Part shown: piece by piece, positions 59,796 to 64,000 of the stretch
Numbering within the stretch: position 1 is the first letter of the stretch
Layout: every line of letters begins with the position of its first letter
NCBI RefSeq assembly: GCF_023700745.1
Contig: NZ_JAMPYG010000010.1
Location: 45,934-109,933 of the forward strand
Length of the DNA stretch: 64,000 nt
Direction: 5' to 3'
From: Rhodoferax sp.
Lineage (GTDB): Bacteria; Pseudomonadota; Gammaproteobacteria; Burkholderiales; Burkholderiaceae_C
Translations under genes and position numbers: made by a program
Notes under the pieces: generated by a model
The model's input: only the letters and a program-made list of their open reading frames with translations
Databases searched by the model: none
What the model was told of the DNA's origin: nothing

Positions 59796-61034
59796 TCAAA
59801 GCGCTTGGCGCAGCGTCAACTCCTGCCAGCGTCCGTTTTCCCACAAATGCAGGGTGCTGGGCTCGTAGGGCAAGAGCAGCGTGTGCAACAAGGCCCGCAA
59901 AGGCGTGGTGTCGGGGTCGGCCAGCAACACGTAACGCGCTTCGCCGTCGGCACGCTCTTCCTGCAACTGGCCGACCCAGTCCAGCGCCACCAGCGTCTCC
60001 ATGACAGGCTCCAGCTGCAGGGCATCCACCCGGAGCGCCTGCGTCAACGCGGCCATGGTCAAGCCTCTATCAGAGCGAATGCGCAGCGGCGCCAACTGCT
60101 GCAACACCTCAATGGCCAGCAAAAACTGCCAGCCCTGGGGGGAGGCGCGGCGCTGAACACCACTGAGCAGGCTCGGCAAATAGGCGGCAATCACGGCGCC
60201 CAACAGCACAATCACCCAGCCCACATAAATCCAGATCAGCATGATGGGCAGCGTGGCAAAAGCGCCGTACAACACCGAATACGTCGGCACCTTGCCCAAA
60301 TAGATCACAAGCAGTTTTTTGGCTATCTCAAAACCGACCGAAACGAACAGCCCCCCGACCCAGGCATGGGCCCAGCGCACCCGCGTGTTGGGCACATAAC
60401 GGTAGAGCGCAGCCATACCCCAAGCCAGCAGCACAAATTGCAGGATTTCCAGCAACAACTCGACACCGCCCGGCAAGCCGCCCACCAGTCCTTTGGAGGC
60501 AGACAGTGCGTAAGACGTCACACTCAGGCTAAGTGCCAGCAATATGGGGCCAAGCGTCATCACCGCCCAGTACACCAGCACCCGTTGCCCCAGGGGGCGC
60601 GGTTTGCGCACGCGCCAGACGGCGTTCAAGGTGCGGTCGATCGTCAAAATCAAGGCCTGTGCAGTGATCAACAATACAGCAAAACCAACACCGCCGAGCT
60701 TGCTCGCCTTGCCGGCAAACTGCGTCAGGTAGCCCAGCACCTGGCGCGCAATATTGTCCGGAATCAGGCTCTGGATCAGCCACTGCTGCAGCACCCCCTG
60801 AAACTTGGCAAACATCGGGAACGCGGTGAACACCGCCAGCAGCACGGTGACCAGCGGCACCAGCGCAATGGTGGTGGTGAAGGTCAGGCTGCTGGCGGTG
60901 AGCCCCAGACGGTCTTCACGGAAGCGCTCACGCAGGGTATGGGCGGTATTTTTCCAGGGAAAATGGGACAGATCATTCAAAAAGACATCCAGCCTCCGGG
61001 ACCAGGGCATACGTACTGTGGGTAATGAGCTCAT
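59796..61034 (-). CDS. YihY/BrkB-family inner membrane protein
   Basis: ALVPLVTVLLAVFTAFPMFAKFQGVLQQWLIQSLIPDNIARQVLGYLTQFAGKASKLG; LIWIYVGWVIVLLGAVIAAYLP. Confidence 0.9.
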   Translation of the reverse strand: MSSLPTVRMPWSRRLDVFLNDLSHFPWKNTAHTLRERFREDRLGLTASSLTFTTTIALVPLVTVLLAVFTAFPMFAKFQGVLQQWLIQSLIPDNIARQVLGYLTQFAGKASKLGGVGFAVLLITAQALILTIDRTLNAVWRVRKPRPLGQRVLVYWAVMTLGPILLALSLSVTSYALSASKGLVGGLPGGVELLLEILQFVLLAWGMAALYRYVPNTRVRWAHAWVGGLFVSVGFEIAKKLLVIYLGKVPTYSVLYGAFATLPIMLIWIYVGWVIVLLGAVIAAYLPSLLSGVQRRASPQGWQFLLAIEVLQQLAPLRIRSDRGLTMAALTQALRVDALQLEPVMETLVALDWVGQLQEERADGEARYVLLADPDTTPLRALLHTLLLPYEPSTLHLWENGRWQELTLRQAL

Positions 61035-61055
61035 GGCCGCTATGATGCCACCGTC

Positions 61056-61508
61056 ATGAACACTTTTCGCACCTCTTCCCCTACCCCGGCCACAACAAGC
61101 GTGGCTTTGACCCGAATTCTGGCGGTTGGCAGCCTGCTGGGCCTGATTGTGCTGGGCCTGGCCTGGGAGCTGCTGCTGGCGCCACTGCGCCCGGGCGGCT
61201 CCTGGCTGGCGCTCAAGGTGTTGCCGCTGTGCCTGCCGCTGGCGGGCTTGCTGAAAAACCGCATGTACACCTACCGCTGGGTGAGTTTGCTGGTGTGGTT
61301 GTACTTTACCGAAGGCGCGGTGCGCGCCTACAGCGACGCCGCACCTGGCAACTATCTGGCCATGGTGGAAGTTGTCCTGTGCCTGACCTTGTTTACCGCC
61401 TGCGCGCTGCATGTGCGGCTGCGACTCAAGAACGCCGCCAAGGCAGTTGATCCGGCCATTGAACCCACAACGCCTCCTGCGACCAGCCATGCAAAACCTG
61501 CTCACTGA
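61056..61508 (+). CDS. DUF2069-type membrane protein
   Basis: LPLCLPLAGLLKNRMYTYRWVSLLVWLYFTEGAVRAYSD. Confidence 0.85.
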   Translation: MNTFRTSSPTPATTSVALTRILAVGSLLGLIVLGLAWELLLAPLRPGGSWLALKVLPLCLPLAGLLKNRMYTYRWVSLLVWLYFTEGAVRAYSDAAPGNYLAMVEVVLCLTLFTACALHVRLRLKNAAKAVDPAIEPTTPPATSHAKPAH

Positions 61509-62928
61509 ACTCAATGCCATCGTCGGCAGCGCCCATGTATTGACCGAAGGCGACCTGAGCGCCTGGACCCAGGACTGGCGCAAGCGCAGCCACGGCAAGG
61601 CGCTGGCCGTGGTGCGCCCGGCCAGCACGCATGAGGTCGCGCAAGTGGTCAAAGCCTGCGCCAACTACCTGATGCAGCACCCTGACAGCGGTTTGAGCAT
61701 CGTGCCGCAAGGCGGCAACACCGGCCTGGTGGTGGGTTCGACACCCGACGAGACGGGCCAGCAAATCGTGCTCAGCCTGCAGCGCATGAACGCGGTGCGC
61801 AACATTGATGCGGCCAACCTGACGATGACGGTGGAGGCCGGCTGCATCTTGCAAACCGTGCAGGAAAGCGCCGAATCAAAAGGCTTTTTGTTCCCGCTGA
61901 GTCTGGCGGCCGAGGGCTCGTGCACCATTGGCGGCAATCTGGGCACCAATGCCGGCGGCACGCAGGTGCTGCGTTTTGGCAATGCGCGTGACCTTTGCCT
62001 GGGGCTGGAAGTGGTGACGCCGCAAGGTGGTGTCTGGCAGGGTTTGAGCGGTCTGCGCAAGGACAACACCGGTTACGACCTGAAAAACCTCTACATTGGT
62101 GCAGAAGGCACACTGGGCATCATCACCGCGGCCACACTCAAGCTGTATCCACAGCCCAAGGCGCAACTCACCGCATGGGCCGCCGTGCCCTCCATGGAGG
62201 CGGCAGTGCAACTGCTCGGTTTGGCGCACCAACACCTGGGGGCTAGCCTGACAGGTTTCGAGATGATGGGCCAGTTTGCCCTGAGACTGGTGGCCAGCCA
62301 CTTTGAGACATTGCGCGTACCGCTGTACCAAGACACGCCCTTTTGCGTGCTGTTGGAAAGCGCCGATGCCGAGTCAGAGCCCCATGCCAGAAGCCAGCTG
62401 GAAAGCCTGTTGGAAGCAGCGCTGGAAGATGGCTGCGTAACCGACGCCGTGGTGGCAGAGAACCTGACGCAGGCGCAATCCCTGTGGCAGATTCGCGAGA
62501 GTATTCCGCTGGCACAAGCACTGGAGGGGCTCAACATCAAGCACGATATTTCGGTGCCGGTGTCCGCTTTCGCCGCGTTTGTGAGCAGCACCGATTCCCT
62601 GCTGGCACAAGCCATTCCTGGCGTGCGCCTGGTCAACTTCGGCCATTTGGGCGACGGCAACCTGCACTACAACGTGCAGGCACCTGTCGGCATGGATGCT
62701 GCGATCTTTTTGCAGGAGCAGGAAGCGCGCGTGAACCAGATCGTGTTTGACGCGGTGCTGGCGCATGGCGGCTCCATTTCTGCCGAACATGGCGTGGGCA
62801 GCCTCAAGGTGGACCACCTCACCCACTACAAATCGCCGGTGGCCTTGCAAACCATGCGCGCCATCAAGCAAGCGCTGGACCCGCACAAGCTGATGAACCC
62901 GGGGCGGGTGGTGCGCCTCAGCGCCTAG
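61489..62928 (+). CDS. FAD-binding oxidase, GlcD / D-2-hydroxyglutarate dehydrogenase-like
   Basis: GLSIVPQGGNTGLVVGSTPD; LVNFGHLGDGNLHYNVQAP; ISAEHGVGSLKVDHL. Confidence 0.92.
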   Translation: MQNLLTELNAIVGSAHVLTEGDLSAWTQDWRKRSHGKALAVVRPASTHEVAQVVKACANYLMQHPDSGLSIVPQGGNTGLVVGSTPDETGQQIVLSLQRMNAVRNIDAANLTMTVEAGCILQTVQESAESKGFLFPLSLAAEGSCTIGGNLGTNAGGTQVLRFGNARDLCLGLEVVTPQGGVWQGLSGLRKDNTGYDLKNLYIGAEGTLGIITAATLKLYPQPKAQLTAWAAVPSMEAAVQLLGLAHQHLGASLTGFEMMGQFALRLVASHFETLRVPLYQDTPFCVLLESADAESEPHARSQLESLLEAALEDGCVTDAVVAENLTQAQSLWQIRESIPLAQALEGLNIKHDISVPVSAFAAFVSSTDSLLAQAIPGVRLVNFGHLGDGNLHYNVQAPVGMDAAIFLQEQEARVNQIVFDAVLAHGGSISAEHGVGSLKVDHLTHYKSPVALQTMRAIKQALDPHKLMNPGRVVRLSA

Positions 62929-62950
62929 CCCGGTCGGGCCGCTTGCACGC

Positions 62951-63976
62951 TTAATTCCTGCGTTCGCGCGCCAGTGTCATGGCGGTGTCTTCGATCATGT
63001 CTTCCTGGCCGCCGACCATGCCGCGCCGTCCCATCTCGACCAGAATGTCGCGTGCCGCTACGCCGTACTTCTTCTCGGCCCGCTTGGCAAACAGCAGGAA
63101 AGAGCCATAAACCCCGGCATAACCCAGTGTGAGCGCGTCACGGTCAATGCGAATCGGGAAATCCATGATCGGCACCACCAGGTCTTCGGCCACGTCCTGG
63201 ATCTTGTACACATCCACCCCGGTGTTGACTTTCATCAGGTCCAGCACCGACACCAGCACCTCCATCGGTGTGTTGCCGGCCCCCGCACCCAGACCGGCGG
63301 CGGCAGCGTCAATGCGGGTGGCACCCACTTCAATCGCAGCAATCGAGTTGGCCACGCCCATGGCCAGGTTGTGGTGGCCGTGAAAGCCCAGCTCGGTCTC
63401 GGGCTTCAAGGCCGCACGCACCGCGCTGAGTTTGGTTTTCACATCACCGGGCAGCATGTGGCCGGCCGAGTCAGTCACATAGATGCAGTTGGCGCCATAG
63501 CCTTCCATCAGCTTGGCCTGGCTCACCAGCTTCTCGGCGCTGGCCATGTGCGCCATCATCAGGAAACCGACGGTGTCCAACCCCAAAGCGCGGGCCTTGG
63601 TGATGTGCTGCTCGGACACATCGGCCTCGGTGCAGTGGGTGGCCACACGGATGGTGGCCACCCCCAGGTCTTTGGCCATCAGCAGGTGGTCCACGGTGCC
63701 GATGCCCGGGATCAGCAGGGCCGAGACCTTGGCTTGTTTCATCAGCGGGATGACGGTGCTCAGGTATTCTTCGTCGGTGTGCGCCGGAAAGCCGTAGTTG
63801 ACCGAGGAGCCGCCCAGGCCGTCGCCGTGGGTGACTTCGATCAGCGGGATGCCGGCGTCATCCAGACCGCAGGCGATGTTTTTCATCTGCTCCAGCGTCA
63901 TGAGGTGGCGCTTGGGGTGCATGCCGTCACGCAGGGTCATGTCGTGCAGGGTGATGGTTTGGGTGTGGGGTGTCAT
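62951..63976 (-). CDS. 4-hydroxy-2-oxovalerate aldolase
   Basis: [74 protein letters not shown]. Confidence 0.94.
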   Translation of the reverse strand: MTPHTQTITLHDMTLRDGMHPKRHLMTLEQMKNIACGLDDAGIPLIEVTHGDGLGGSSVNYGFPAHTDEEYLSTVIPLMKQAKVSALLIPGIGTVDHLLMAKDLGVATIRVATHCTEADVSEQHITKARALGLDTVGFLMMAHMASAEKLVSQAKLMEGYGANCIYVTDSAGHMLPGDVKTKLSAVRAALKPETELGFHGHHNLAMGVANSIAAIEVGATRIDAAAAGLGAGAGNTPMEVLVSVLDLMKVNTGVDVYKIQDVAEDLVVPIMDFPIRIDRDALTLGYAGVYGSFLLFAKRAEKKYGVAARDILVEMGRRGMVGGQEDMIEDTAMTLARERRN

Positions 63977-64000
63977 GGTGTTCTCCTTGGGGTTCAGGCC

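Noticed and set aside
59634-61025. 463-aa + strand ORF, Gln/His-rich
   Set aside because: Antisense to the YihY/BrkB-family gene; no domain.

Overview
The window looks like a chromosomal segment of a Burkholderiales / Comamonadaceae-type betaproteobacterium. This is inferred from gene content, GC-rich codon usage and REP-like repeats; no database was searched. Main blocks: (1) 2.6-17.5 kb, a putative D-amino-acid / N-acyl-D-amino-acid / peptide scavenging locus with two complete ABC importers, two RidA paralogues, an N-acyl-D-amino-acid deacylase, a DSD1-like PLP enzyme, a GNAT acetyltransferase, and IclR and RpiR regulators. (2) 17.6-29.5 kb, a complete protocatechuate 4,5-cleavage (lig-type) cluster with pobA, a TRAP transporter, an oxalomesaconate tautomerase and an unexpected hemerythrin-like gene. 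(3) 29.5-54.9 kb, mostly housekeeping: parC, parE, GGDEF, dapA, bamC, lutABC-like, phasin, rbgA, arfB, U32 peptidase, aroC, metY. (4) About 55-59.4 kb, a visibly more AT-rich accessory segment with AraC/GlxA, MBL, isochorismatase, LysE and Lrp genes and a serine-recombinase remnant. (5) 59.5-64 kb, yihY, DUF2069, a FAD oxidase and an HOV-aldolase. Less obvious findings: two nested palindromes in the parE-parC gap with a near-identical 24-nt loop but unrelated self-complementary stems; two REP/BIME-like clusters with permuted order; degraded DapA/RraA-like fragments at 2.2-2.4 kb; paired phasin-promoter operators; a structured phasin 3' region with a GNRA-loop terminator; several divergent-promoter palindromes; and a resolvase fragment that supplies the lysE C-terminus. 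No CRISPR array, rRNA or tRNA was recognised.
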